35,647 nt of DNA from Tepidanaerobacteraceae bacterium (GTDB lineage: Bacteria > Bacillota > Thermosediminibacteria > Thermosediminibacterales > Thermosediminibacteraceae). Each line of letters opens with the position of its first letter. Position 1 is the first letter of the stretch. The DNA lies in the NCBI GenBank assembly GCA_030446005.1, contig JASUSP010000019.1:1-35647 (forward strand), read 5' to 3'. The notes under the pieces are model-generated. The model ran no database searches. It was not told where the DNA came from and saw only the letters and a list, made by a program, of their open reading frames with translations. Shown in pieces: positions 1-6,282 of this stretch. The position numbers and the translations under genes are program-made.

Positions 1-48
1 GTGTACGCCTAATCTCTTTGCTGCTTCTCCAATGGATAAGAGTTCCAT
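1..48 (-). CDS. IS607-type serine recombinase TnpA, N-terminal fragment (runs off left edge)
   Basis: The minus strand reads M-E-L-L-S-I-G-E-A-A-K-R-L-G-V-H from 48 to 1 and stays open to the window edge. This is the opening of a MerR-like helix-turn-helix, and the L-x-I-G-E-A-A-x-x-L-G-V pattern is typical of IS607-family TnpA, a serine recombinase that moves the element. In-frame ATGs also exist at 84 and 123, so the protein could begin earlier; none of the three has a clear ribosome-binding site. It starts directly behind the DUF5665 gene, with no terminator between, as expected if an element has landed there. Only 16 residues are visible, so a plain MerR-family regulator cannot be excluded. 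Confidence 0.45.
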   Translation of the reverse strand, partial: MELLSIGEAAKRLGVH

Positions 49-128
49 ATTTTCTATGGTAGCAAAATAGTTAAGTACAGTCATTACAGTATAGTTTCTT
101 GAAGCTGCTGCAAACCTCCTCATCACCA

Positions 129-431
129 TTATTTTACGGAAAGTTCATCCTGCACTATCCTGACTAACTCAGCGATGAAATCGCCTATAACAGGGAGGTT
201 CAGTATCACGACGCGTTGGAGGATGTATAAAACAAAGGTCCCCAGCAAAGTAAACCCCACCGCCATTCCAAAACCCCTCGCAACTCCGGCCAAAAAATTT
301 AGATAAAGCAGCCTCTTGGGGTTCCTGAATAGTTCCAAGTATTCAGAGAGGTTTAGCTTTTCTATCTCGGCCGAAAGCTCGTCGATTTTTAAGCTTAATT
401 CGCGGAGGAGGTTTTCCATGTCCATTAACAT
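129..431 (-). CDS. DUF5665 family small membrane protein
   Basis: A protein of about 100 residues with an N-terminal amphipathic/coiled-coil stretch (Leu/Glu/Lys-rich), then an 'R-N-P-K-R-L-L-Y-L-N-F-L-A-G-V-A-R-G' segment, then one long hydrophobic helix and a 'V-I-G-D-F-I-A-E-L-V' tail. This layout is what I associate with DUF5665, a family without known function found in Firmicutes. I chose the ATG at 431 because GAAGGGG lies about 8 bases ahead; a TTG at 461 in the same frame would add 10 residues but lacks a ribosome-binding site. It follows mtnN closely and is probably the last gene of the divIVA operon. No terminator follows; the mobile element begins instead. Confidence 0.7.
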   Translation of the reverse strand: MLMDMENLLRELSLKIDELSAEIEKLNLSEYLELFRNPKRLLYLNFLAGVARGFGMAVGFTLLGTFVLYILQRVVILNLPVIGDFIAELVRIVQDELSVK

Positions 432-472
432 CAAGGTTACCCCTTCTTCTAATTTAACCAACTCGACTTTTT

Positions 473-1183
473 TTATGCCAATTTTAATTTTTTCAGGACC
501 CCTAAAATTATCTTGGAAGAATTTCTCGCCGCCTCTTCGGCAAATTCCTCGTACACCACCACCGCTTTGTCGTCGGCTTTATCCGATACAGACCTAATAA
601 CAACAAAAGGGACGTCATTGACGTAGCACACTTGTCCGATAGCTCCACCCTCCATCTCCACACAGGAGCCATCGAAGATATCTTTCAAAAATCTTACTTT
701 TTCCGCACTGCATATAAACTGGTCACCGCTCAATATTCTTCCCCTAATCACTTTTTTCCCTTTTACGGTTTGGCAGGCCACTTGGTAGGCAATTTCCGCC
801 AAGTTTGCGTCGGCCTTAAAAAATTTGACCCCTAGATTTGGAATTTCACCGGGTTCGTGACCAAAAACCGTCCCATCCACGTCGTGTTGAGCTACATCTG
901 TAGAAATTACCACATCACCCACATCCAGGTCTTCTCTCAAAGCTCCCGCAACGCCGGTGCAGAAAATTGCATCTGGTTGAAAATAATCTATTAAAAGCTG
1001 GGTGCACAAAGCCGCATTGACTTTCCCTACGCCGCTTTTTACCACGACGACTTCTTTTCCCTCCAGGTTGCCTTGATGAAAAATCAGGGAGGCTCTGTGC
1101 ACGGTGTTTGTTTTTTCCAGCCTTTCACATAAAAGGGCTATCTCTTTATCTAGAGCGCCTATTATCCCTACTATATGAATCAT
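473..1183 (-). CDS. mtnN: 5'-methylthioadenosine/S-adenosylhomocysteine nucleosidase
   Basis: This cytosolic enzyme hydrolyses methylthioadenosine and S-adenosylhomocysteine to adenine and the thioribose or ribosyl-homocysteine product, feeding methionine salvage and removing SAM by-products. Counting from the TTG at 1192, the family's catalytic residues are visible: Glu17 in G-A-L-D-K-E-I, Glu181 in V-E-M-E-G-G-A-I, and Asp204 in S-V-S-D-K-A-D. Length (about 236-239 residues) fits the family. The start is uncertain between the TTG at 1192 and the ATG at 1183; I give the ATG because the product then opens M-I-H-I-V-G-I-I-G-A as in relatives, although neither start has a well-spaced ribosome-binding site. 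It sits 20-30 bases after the TM1266-type regulator in one apparent operon. The many radical SAM and methylation products in such organisms make this salvage function routine. Confidence 0.92.
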   Translation of the reverse strand: MIHIVGIIGALDKEIALLCERLEKTNTVHRASLIFHQGNLEGKEVVVVKSGVGKVNAALCTQLLIDYFQPDAIFCTGVAGALREDLDVGDVVISTDVAQHDVDGTVFGHEPGEIPNLGVKFFKADANLAEIAYQVACQTVKGKKVIRGRILSGDQFICSAEKVRFLKDIFDGSCVEMEGGAIGQVCYVNDVPFVVIRSVSDKADDKAVVVYEEFAEEAARNSSKIILGVLKKLKLA

Positions 1184-1213
1184 CCCTTTCAAGCCAATTT
1201 AAATCTAAAATCT

Positions 1214-1465
1214 TCAAGCAGTCACCGCGGATTTGACCTTTACTCCCGGAACCTGTCCCAATTTCCCGGTGAGGGCACCGAGTTCATCGGTAGTGGCATC
1301 GACGATAAGCGCTATGACCGAAATTCCCCTCTCTCTGTATGGTATACCCATTCTACCTACTATCAGTTCGCCGAATTTTGATAATATCTCGTTTACCTTT
1401 GCGGCAGATTTTTCCCTCTCATAAACTATTATCCCTACCACCGAAAGCCTCTTTTCCTCCGCCAT
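1214..1465 (-). CDS. TM1266-type iron-only hydrogenase system regulator (ferredoxin-like/ACT-like fold)
   Basis: A protein of about 83 residues with a beta-alpha-beta-beta-alpha-beta pattern: R-L-S-V-V-G-I-I-V-Y at the start, G-R-M-G-I-P-Y-R-E-R-G-I-S-V-I-A-L-I-V-D in the middle, and L-G-Q-V-P-G-V-K-V-K-S at the end. This matches the 'putative iron-only hydrogenase system regulator' family named after Thermotoga TM1266, which resembles the NikR C-terminal ligand-binding domain and lacks its own DNA-binding domain. The ATG at 1465 overlaps the divIVA stop; a TTG directly before it is an alternative. GGAGGGG lies about 10 bases upstream, inside divIVA. The family is usually seen with hydrogenase (hydA) or maturase (hydEFG) genes, none of which are here. 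Function is therefore an inference from family membership. Confidence 0.8.
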   Translation of the reverse strand: MAEEKRLSVVGIIVYEREKSAAKVNEILSKFGELIVGRMGIPYRERGISVIALIVDATTDELGALTGKLGQVPGVKVKSAVTA

Positions 1466-1983
1466 CAACCATCTTCCCCTCCTTCTTCGCCTTCAAAATC
1501 CTGCCCCGCTGCGGCTTCCTTTATGTAATCTTCGCCATCCAATCCCGTCGAATTGATGAGGTCTATTTGCGACTGGAGAAAATTTAAAAACCTCGTCTTA
1601 AAAAGTTGAAATTGCGCCTTAATCTCTTCGTAACGTTCGCTTAAAGCGTCGCACCGGATTTTTGCCTTTTCAATCATTTTCTCTGCCTTAACCTGAGCGT
1701 CTTTTATTATCAGTTCCTTTTCTCTTTCTGCATTCTTTTTTAAGTCCTCTGCAGCTTTTTCCGCGAGGATAATAGCTTTTTTAAGGGTGGTTTCCAGGTC
1801 CTGATATTCTTTAAGTTTTTCCCTCAAAAATTTGATTTCTTCTTTTAATTCCTGATTTTCCCTATATATTTTCTCATAACTTTGAGTTACTTTCTCCAAA
1901 AAATCCTTAACCTCTTCCTCACTGTATCCCCTGAAAGATTTTCTGAACTCCTTTTTTTGAATATCCAGCGGAGTCAAGGTCAC
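1465..1983 (-). CDS. divIVA: DivIVA domain cell-division/polar scaffold protein
   Basis: The N-terminus has the membrane-curvature-binding DivIVA domain: T-P-L-D-I-Q-K-K-E-F followed by F-R-G-Y-S-E-E-E-V-K-D-F-L. After it comes a long coiled coil rich in Glu/Lys/Leu (about residues 30-140), then an acidic Gly/Glu tail. DivIVA marks negatively curved membrane at poles and division sites and recruits partners such as Min proteins or wall-synthesis factors. I chose the GTG at 1983 because AAGGGAG lies 8 bases upstream and the product then begins V-T-L-T-P-L-D as in homologues; a GTG at 1992 is an alternative. It is the classical distal gene of the sepF-yggT-divIVA order. The RNA-binding ylmH gene, present between ylmG and divIVA in B. 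subtilis, is absent here. Confidence 0.93.
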   Translation of the reverse strand: MTLTPLDIQKKEFRKSFRGYSEEEVKDFLEKVTQSYEKIYRENQELKEEIKFLREKLKEYQDLETTLKKAIILAEKAAEDLKKNAEREKELIIKDAQVKAEKMIEKAKIRCDALSERYEEIKAQFQLFKTRFLNFLQSQIDLINSTGLDGEDYIKEAAAGQDFEGEEGGEDG

Positions 1984-2003
1984 TTCCGTCACTCCCTTGC
2001 AAT

Positions 2004-2285
2004 TTAATATATCACCCTCAGCAAAAACACGATTGCCACATTCTTTACTATATCCATTGCTATGAGAGCCAGCACAGGCGAAAAATCAAAATAAAAACCT
2101 CCTGCCGGGGGCAAAAATCTAAAGAATAAATGCCTGAAAGGAGCAAGGAGTGGTTCGGTAATTTGATAAACGAATCTATAAATGGGCCAATACTCCGCTC
2201 CAGGCAGCCAGCTCATAAACACTCTTGCTATGATTAAAAATTCCATTACTCTAAAGAACAAGTCTATTGTTCGGATGAGCAACAA
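2004..2285 (-). CDS. ylmG: YggT family membrane protein (YlmG)
   Basis: A 93-residue integral membrane protein with two hydrophobic hairpins: I-D-L-F-F-R-V-M-E-F-L-I-I-A-R-V near residues 6-22 and a second helix near residues 70-92. The sequence between them, W-P-I-Y-R-F-V-Y-Q-I-T-E-P-L-L-A-P-F-R, contains the highly conserved T-E-P-L-L-x-P-x-R motif of the YggT/YlmG family. The exact role is not settled; the gene is widely linked to sepF and divIVA and thought to act in membrane or division organisation. The start is TTG, with GAGGAGGT about 10 bases ahead. It lies 19 bases after sepF and 20 bases before divIVA, so it is co-transcribed with them. Confidence 0.92.
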   Translation of the reverse strand: MLLIRTIDLFFRVMEFLIIARVFMSWLPGAEYWPIYRFVYQITEPLLAPFRHLFFRFLPPAGGFYFDFSPVLALIAMDIVKNVAIVFLLRVIY

Positions 2286-2304
2286 AGGCCTTACCTCCTC
2301 GGCA

Positions 2305-2733
2305 TCATGATTTATAAAGCGGTTTTTCCTTCCCGGATTCTATTTCATCGAGGTTAAACCCCGTTATATCCACGTTGTTCGGCGCAAATACAAATGTGCC
2401 GCTGCCGACCTTCTTTACGGTACCGTCCAAAACAAAGACGCTGCCGCTCAAAAAATCCAATATGCGCCGTCCCGTGTCTTTATCCATTCCCTCGAGGTTC
2501 ACTATAACCGCCCTGCGGTTTTTTAACTCCTCCGAAATCTCCTTAACTTCGTCAAAACAGGTGGGTCTGAAAACCGTTACCCTGTTTTTTGGTATCTGAT
2601 GAATATTTATAACCCTTCCTCTTTCTTGTCTGGCAGGAATGCCAAGGGGGTCTTCATGTTGGTGCACCGGCGGTTCTTCATCCTCAATTCCCAGGAAATA
2701 AAGTATCTTGCTCAACAATTTGTTACTGGCCAT
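2305..2733 (-). CDS. sepF: Cell division protein SepF
   Basis: SepF is a cytoplasmic FtsZ partner that bundles FtsZ filaments and tethers them to the membrane. The protein has the expected layout: a short N-terminal amphipathic helix (S-N-K-L-L-S-K-I-L-Y-F-L-G), an acidic His/Pro-containing linker, and a C-terminal alpha/beta core with the motifs V-T-V-F-R-P-T-C-F-D-E-V, A-V-I-V-N-L-E-G-M-D and R-I-L-D-F-L-S-G-S-V-F. The final F-V-F-A-P-N-N-V-D-I is characteristic. Length is 142 residues, normal for the family. GAGG precedes the ATG by 7 bases. It lies 18 bases after yggS, in the conserved ylmE-ylmF-ylmG-divIVA order. Confidence 0.96.
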   Translation of the reverse strand: MASNKLLSKILYFLGIEDEEPPVHQHEDPLGIPARQERGRVINIHQIPKNRVTVFRPTCFDEVKEISEELKNRRAVIVNLEGMDKDTGRRILDFLSGSVFVLDGTVKKVGSGTFVFAPNNVDITGFNLDEIESGKEKPLYKS

Positions 2734-2751
2734 TTCTATACCTCCTCATCC

Positions 2752-3441
2752 TCAGACTCTCGGTCCAAAAATACCGCTCCCTATTCTTATCATGTTTGCC
2801 CCCTCTTCAATGGCCACATGAAAATCATGAGTCATGCCCATCGATAAAATTTCCATATCCACATTTTTCAGGTGTAGACTTTTCAATTCCGAAAATAATT
2901 CGCGCATTTTTCTGAAAAATGGTCTTACGTCTTCCGGATCCTCCTTAAAAGGTGCTATTGCCATCAAGCCTTTTACCCTGATGTTCTCAAGCTCGGATAT
3001 TTTCTTTATCAATTCCGGGGTGTCTTCGTATTCTGCTCCAAATTTGGTGTCCTCTTTTCCGATGTTCACCTGGACCAACACATCCATAACCTTACCTATT
3101 TTACCTGCTCTTTTATCAATCTCAACTGCAAGTTCGTAGCTGTCTACCGATTGAATCATGGAGAAAAGTTTTACGGCGTACTTAACTTTATTTTTCTGTA
3201 AGTGCCCTATCATATGCCAGCTGACATCGCCTTTTACCAGTTCTATTTTCCTTTGAGCTTCCTGCACGCGGTTTTCCCCTAAAATTTTCAGTCCGCAATC
3301 GACGGCCACCTGGATGGTCTCAGGCAAAACCGTCTTAGTTACCGCAACTATCTTTATATCTTCAGGCCGGCGGCCTGCTTTTTCAGCCGCCTCTTTAACC
3401 CTCAACTTTAACCTTTCTATGTTCTGCCGAACAACCTCCAT
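2752..3441 (-). CDS. ylmE: YggS family pyridoxal-phosphate homeostasis protein (YlmE)
   Basis: A single-domain PLP-binding TIM-barrel protein (PLPBP/YggS family) that buffers free pyridoxal phosphate and affects amino- and keto-acid balance. The PLP lysine is Lys36 in I-V-A-V-T-K-T. Other family motifs are G-E-N-R-V-Q-E-A, W-H-M-I-G-H-L-Q-K-N-K, L-S-M-G-M-T-H-D-F and I-R-I-G-S-G-I-F-G. At 229 residues it is normal length. The ATG at 3441 overlaps the end of the upstream HlyD-like gene by 25 bases, which suggests translational coupling. In this position it is the ylmE gene of the ylm/division cluster; why a PLP carrier belongs with division genes is not known. Confidence 0.94.
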   Translation of the reverse strand: MEVVRQNIERLKLRVKEAAEKAGRRPEDIKIVAVTKTVLPETIQVAVDCGLKILGENRVQEAQRKIELVKGDVSWHMIGHLQKNKVKYAVKLFSMIQSVDSYELAVEIDKRAGKIGKVMDVLVQVNIGKEDTKFGAEYEDTPELIKKISELENIRVKGLMAIAPFKEDPEDVRPFFRKMRELFSELKSLHLKNVDMEILSMGMTHDFHVAIEEGANMIRIGSGIFGPRV

Positions 3442-4499
3442 ATCAATCCCCTCTTTACCATAACTCTATCGCCGAGTTTTACACCTTCCACTATCGCAAT
3501 TTCATCGTCTCGGGCCACTACATTTACCGGTTTAAAAAACAGCCTTCCATCAAAAAACAATAGTACACCTTCCTGTCCACCATCATTTACTATGGCGGAA
3601 ATCGGAACCCCGATACCCTCATACATCCGCACCACGATTTCAACTTCGACTTTTCTCTTGTCAAGAAGTTCAAAAGGAACTTCTTTTGTAGAAAATACAG
3701 CTATCTTTTCATTTTTGCAAACCTCTTTAAGGTCCGCTTTGACCTCGACGCCAAGCTGAGGGAATTTCAGGGTATATTTTCCGCCTACATTTAAATCCTC
3801 ACCATCCCATTGAGTTACAATGTTTAGCGACAAATTATCAACAATTTTAAGCACTGCCTGATTTGCCCTTACTATTTCTGGAAATACCCGATTTTCCACG
3901 TTGACATTTAAATTTTTTATTTCATCATAGTCAAGACACCCTATCTTATCCGGCATCAAAAGATTTTCGTAACCATCTATATTGAAACTAACTATTCCCG
4001 CCATCGGTGAAAAAACCGTGTATTCAACTTCCTGTAGCTTTTTTTCCTGAAGTTCTATGCTTTTTTCCAGCAACTTTATGGCCGCCTCGCTTTGCAATCT
4101 TGAATCTTTTTCTAGTGACCATGTTTTTTTCAAATTTTCCAATTTCTCTCTAAGTTCATCCATCTCTTTTTCGAGTACCTGCTTTTTATCCACATTGGTG
4201 ATCACTTTAAAAAGTGGAGAATTTACCCTTACCCTTTCTCCGTCTTTGACGAGAAGTTCTAGCTTTCCTTCGGCCGGCGCGTTTATTACCAGCTCGTTTT
4301 TAACAATGGCGGCTTCACAGAAAATAATTTCTTTCACCGTGCTTTCCTTGGCTATGTATATGTCATCACGGGCCTGTCCCAAAATACTTAAAACTGCAAG
4401 GCACAGAAAGACCACCGTGAGCGGTAAAAAAATCCGGCGTTTTTTGCGAATTTTTCTCGACCTCAAGTCTACAACCTTCGAATAGGTCCTCTTTTTCAT
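3417..4499 (-). CDS. HlyD family membrane-fusion/adaptor-like protein
   Basis: The N-terminus is strongly basic (K-K-R-T-Y-S-K, R-S-R-K-I-R-K-K-R-R), followed by one transmembrane helix (about residues 25-45) and an extracytoplasmic part. That part has the split barrel-sandwich of HlyD-type adaptors, with I-N-A-P-A-E-G-K-L and F-S-P-M-A-G-I-V-S-F as half-motifs flanking a Glu/Lys-rich coiled coil (about residues 105-160), then beta-barrel domains. Family members couple inner-membrane transporters to export. No ABC or MFS partner is adjacent; the gene lies between a MATE gene and yggS. The ATG at 4499 is preferred because AAGGTG lies 6 bases ahead; a GTG at 4508 is in frame. Function is inferred; a structural role at the envelope is equally possible. 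Confidence 0.75.
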   Translation of the reverse strand: MKKRTYSKVVDLRSRKIRKKRRIFLPLTVVFLCLAVLSILGQARDDIYIAKESTVKEIIFCEAAIVKNELVINAPAEGKLELLVKDGERVRVNSPLFKVITNVDKKQVLEKEMDELREKLENLKKTWSLEKDSRLQSEAAIKLLEKSIELQEKKLQEVEYTVFSPMAGIVSFNIDGYENLLMPDKIGCLDYDEIKNLNVNVENRVFPEIVRANQAVLKIVDNLSLNIVTQWDGEDLNVGGKYTLKFPQLGVEVKADLKEVCKNEKIAVFSTKEVPFELLDKRKVEVEIVVRMYEGIGVPISAIVNDGGQEGVLLFFDGRLFFKPVNVVARDDEIAIVEGVKLGDRVMVKRGLIWRLFGRT

Positions 4500-4571
4500 C
4501 TCCTTCACCTTATTTTTATCTTCTGCACAAAATAGAAGAATCCTTCCATGTTTGTAATAAAAATGGAAATC

Positions 4572-5966
4572 TCAAATTTTTATGTTTTTCCACGCTCCTC
4601 CTCTAAACCTTATTATATACAGCGCCGACCGGATAGCCCAGTCCAGAAACATGGCAATCCAGGCGCCGATTAATCCCATATTGAAGGCTTTTAATAAGTA
4701 CCAAGTGAACCCTATTCTTACAATCCACATTCCCAAAATAGTTATGTAAACGGCTACTTTTGTATCCCCTGCTCCCCTTAGAGCCCCCGGTATAACCATA
4801 CCGATGCACTCGGGTATCTGTGTAAAAGCTACTATGCGCAAAAGGGTAGTTCCCATTTTTATTATATCCGAATCGCTGGTGAAGATTTTTAGGAAAGTTA
4901 CGGGAAAGGAAAAAAACAACAATCCCATCGCTCCCATTATCGCCATAGCCATAAGAAGGGAAATTGTTGTACTCCTTTGCGCCCCCTTTATATCACCCGC
5001 TCCCAAATACTGTCCCACCATAGCGGTAGCTGCGGTGGCAAAACCTATGCCCGGCATGTAAGAAAAAGATTCCACATTGAGGCTTATGGAATGCGCTGCG
5101 TACGCTTCGGTACCCAGATTTGCCACCAACCTGGTGTAAATTATCTGCCCGGTGGAAACGAGTATCCTTTCCAGAGCTGCGGGTATCCCTATTTTCATCA
5201 TTTTGGAAAATAAAATCCAATCGAAATTGCGGGTGACCTTCTTCCAATTGACAAAAAGACCTTTATTTGGTTTGGACAGCCGGTAAATCAACCATATTGC
5301 TCCTGCTAAACGCGAAATGGACGATGAAATTCCCGCCCCTACTACTTCCAATCTGGGAAAGCCCAATCCACCGAAAATGAAAAGGTAATTAGTAAGAATG
5401 TGAAACATATTTATTACCGCGTTCACAACCATAGGGGTCTTGGTGTCCCCCGCACCCCTAATTCCAGCCGCGGCTACGCTGAAGACAAACAAAAAGAGCA
5501 TCCCGGGTATCATGGCTCTGAGGTAATTGCTCCCAAGCGGCCTAACCGATGGTTCGGCACCCATGCAAATCATTATTTCAAATGAATTAACAAAAGCCAG
5601 AATTACGAGAACAAACCCTATTAAAAAAGCAGCTACTACAGATTGCCCCGTGACCTGCCCTGCTTTTTCCCTATCCCCAGAACCCACAGCCCTGGCTGCC
5701 AGCGCCGTTGTTCCCACAGATATGCCCATTATGAGCGCGTTTAAAAGAAAAAAAGGATGCATGCTGAGGCCCACCGCTGCCACAGCTTCAGCTCCGAGCC
5801 TTCCGACCATGGCCATATCCGCTACCTGGCTTAAGGTTGCCAGGGCTTGCTCTATGACCACGGGCCACGCTAAAGTCCAGGCCTTATCGAGGATTTCTCT
5901 AATCTCTTCATTTTTAACAAAAACGAATCTCGGCCTCTTTAGAGGTCTTAATAAATACCCGCTCAT
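4572..5966 (-). CDS. MATE family multidrug/toxin efflux transporter
   Basis: A 464-residue polytopic protein with about 12 hydrophobic helices in two related halves. The N-half signature is W-P-V-V-I-E-Q-A-L-A-T-L-S-Q-V-A-D-M-A-M-V-G-R-L-G-A-E-A-V-A-A-V-G. Two copies of the repeat G-I-R-G-A-G-D-T-K-T-P-M and G-A-L-R-G-A-G-D-T-K-V-A are present, one in each half, as is usual for MATE proteins of the NorM/DinF group. These exchange cations (Na+ or H+) for organic cations. GGAG lies 9 bases before the ATG. The gene begins just after the terminator of tRNA-Pro and shares no tight coupling with the following HlyD-like gene (about 70 bases apart). Substrate cannot be told from sequence. Confidence 0.93.
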   Translation of the reverse strand: MSGYLLRPLKRPRFVFVKNEEIREILDKAWTLAWPVVIEQALATLSQVADMAMVGRLGAEAVAAVGLSMHPFFLLNALIMGISVGTTALAARAVGSGDREKAGQVTGQSVVAAFLIGFVLVILAFVNSFEIMICMGAEPSVRPLGSNYLRAMIPGMLFLFVFSVAAAGIRGAGDTKTPMVVNAVINMFHILTNYLFIFGGLGFPRLEVVGAGISSSISRLAGAIWLIYRLSKPNKGLFVNWKKVTRNFDWILFSKMMKIGIPAALERILVSTGQIIYTRLVANLGTEAYAAHSISLNVESFSYMPGIGFATAATAMVGQYLGAGDIKGAQRSTTISLLMAMAIMGAMGLLFFSFPVTFLKIFTSDSDIIKMGTTLLRIVAFTQIPECIGMVIPGALRGAGDTKVAVYITILGMWIVRIGFTWYLLKAFNMGLIGAWIAMFLDWAIRSALYIIRFRGGAWKNIKI

Positions 5967-5991
5967 ATTTTAAATCTCCATATTTTAAACA

Positions 5992-6028
5992 TAAAAAAAT
6001 AACGCAGAGCTTAATGGTGCTCCACGTT
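5992..6028 (-). terminator. Terminator after tRNA-Pro
   Basis: On the minus strand an imperfect hairpin (AACG..GAGC, 8-base loop, GCTC..CGTT with a 2x2 internal mismatch) is followed directly by A and seven T. It lies 12 bases after the tRNA CCA end and would stop tRNA transcription before the MATE gene, whose ribosome-binding site lies just beyond. Confidence 0.6.
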
Positions 6029-6040
6029 TACTTCCTTAAA

Positions 6041-6117
6041 TGGTCTGAGTGGGGGGACTTGAACCCCCGACCTCTAGAACCCCATTCTAGCGCGCTACCA
6101 AACTGCGCCACACCCAG
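6041..6117 (-). tRNA. tRNA-Pro (anticodon GGG)
   Basis: A 77-base cloverleaf on the minus strand. The acceptor stem is CTGGGTG paired with CACTCAG (one G-T wobble), U8-G9 are TG, the D arm is GCGC..GCGC, and the anticodon stem CTAGA/TCTAG encloses the loop ATGGGGT, which places GGG at positions 34-36. The T arm is GGGGG-TTCAAGT-CCCCC. The discriminator base is A and the CCA end is encoded. GGG reads CCC and CCU proline codons. It stands alone between spoIVA and the MATE gene, with its own promoter and terminator. Confidence 0.95.
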
Positions 6118-6139
6118 ACGCTGTCCGATTTCACTTATT

Positions 6140-6168
6140 ATTATAAGGCATAAGGCAGATATTTTCAA
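6140..6168 (-). promoter_or_regulatory. Sigma-A promoter for tRNA-Pro
   Basis: On the minus strand TTGAAA (6168-6163) and TATAAT (6145-6140) are separated by exactly 17 bases. Transcription should begin near 6133, about 16 bases before the mature tRNA 5' end. It is the best sigma-A promoter match in the window. Confidence 0.8.
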
Positions 6169-6282
6169 CCCCCACAGATAATTTTTTTACTCCATAAATT
6201 CACTTTTTTAACAAAAGCTTCACGAATAAATTGATACCGATAAGATAGCCTGCTTACTGAACCTCGAAACCCATAAGTGAAA

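Noticed and set aside
4509-4571. Possible terminator between the MATE and HlyD-like genes
   Set aside because: TTCCAT/ATGGAA is only 6 bp and is not followed by a T run on the minus strand.
6169-6282. Terminator after spoIVA
   Set aside because: AT-rich sequence with no stem long enough and no stem followed by T residues.
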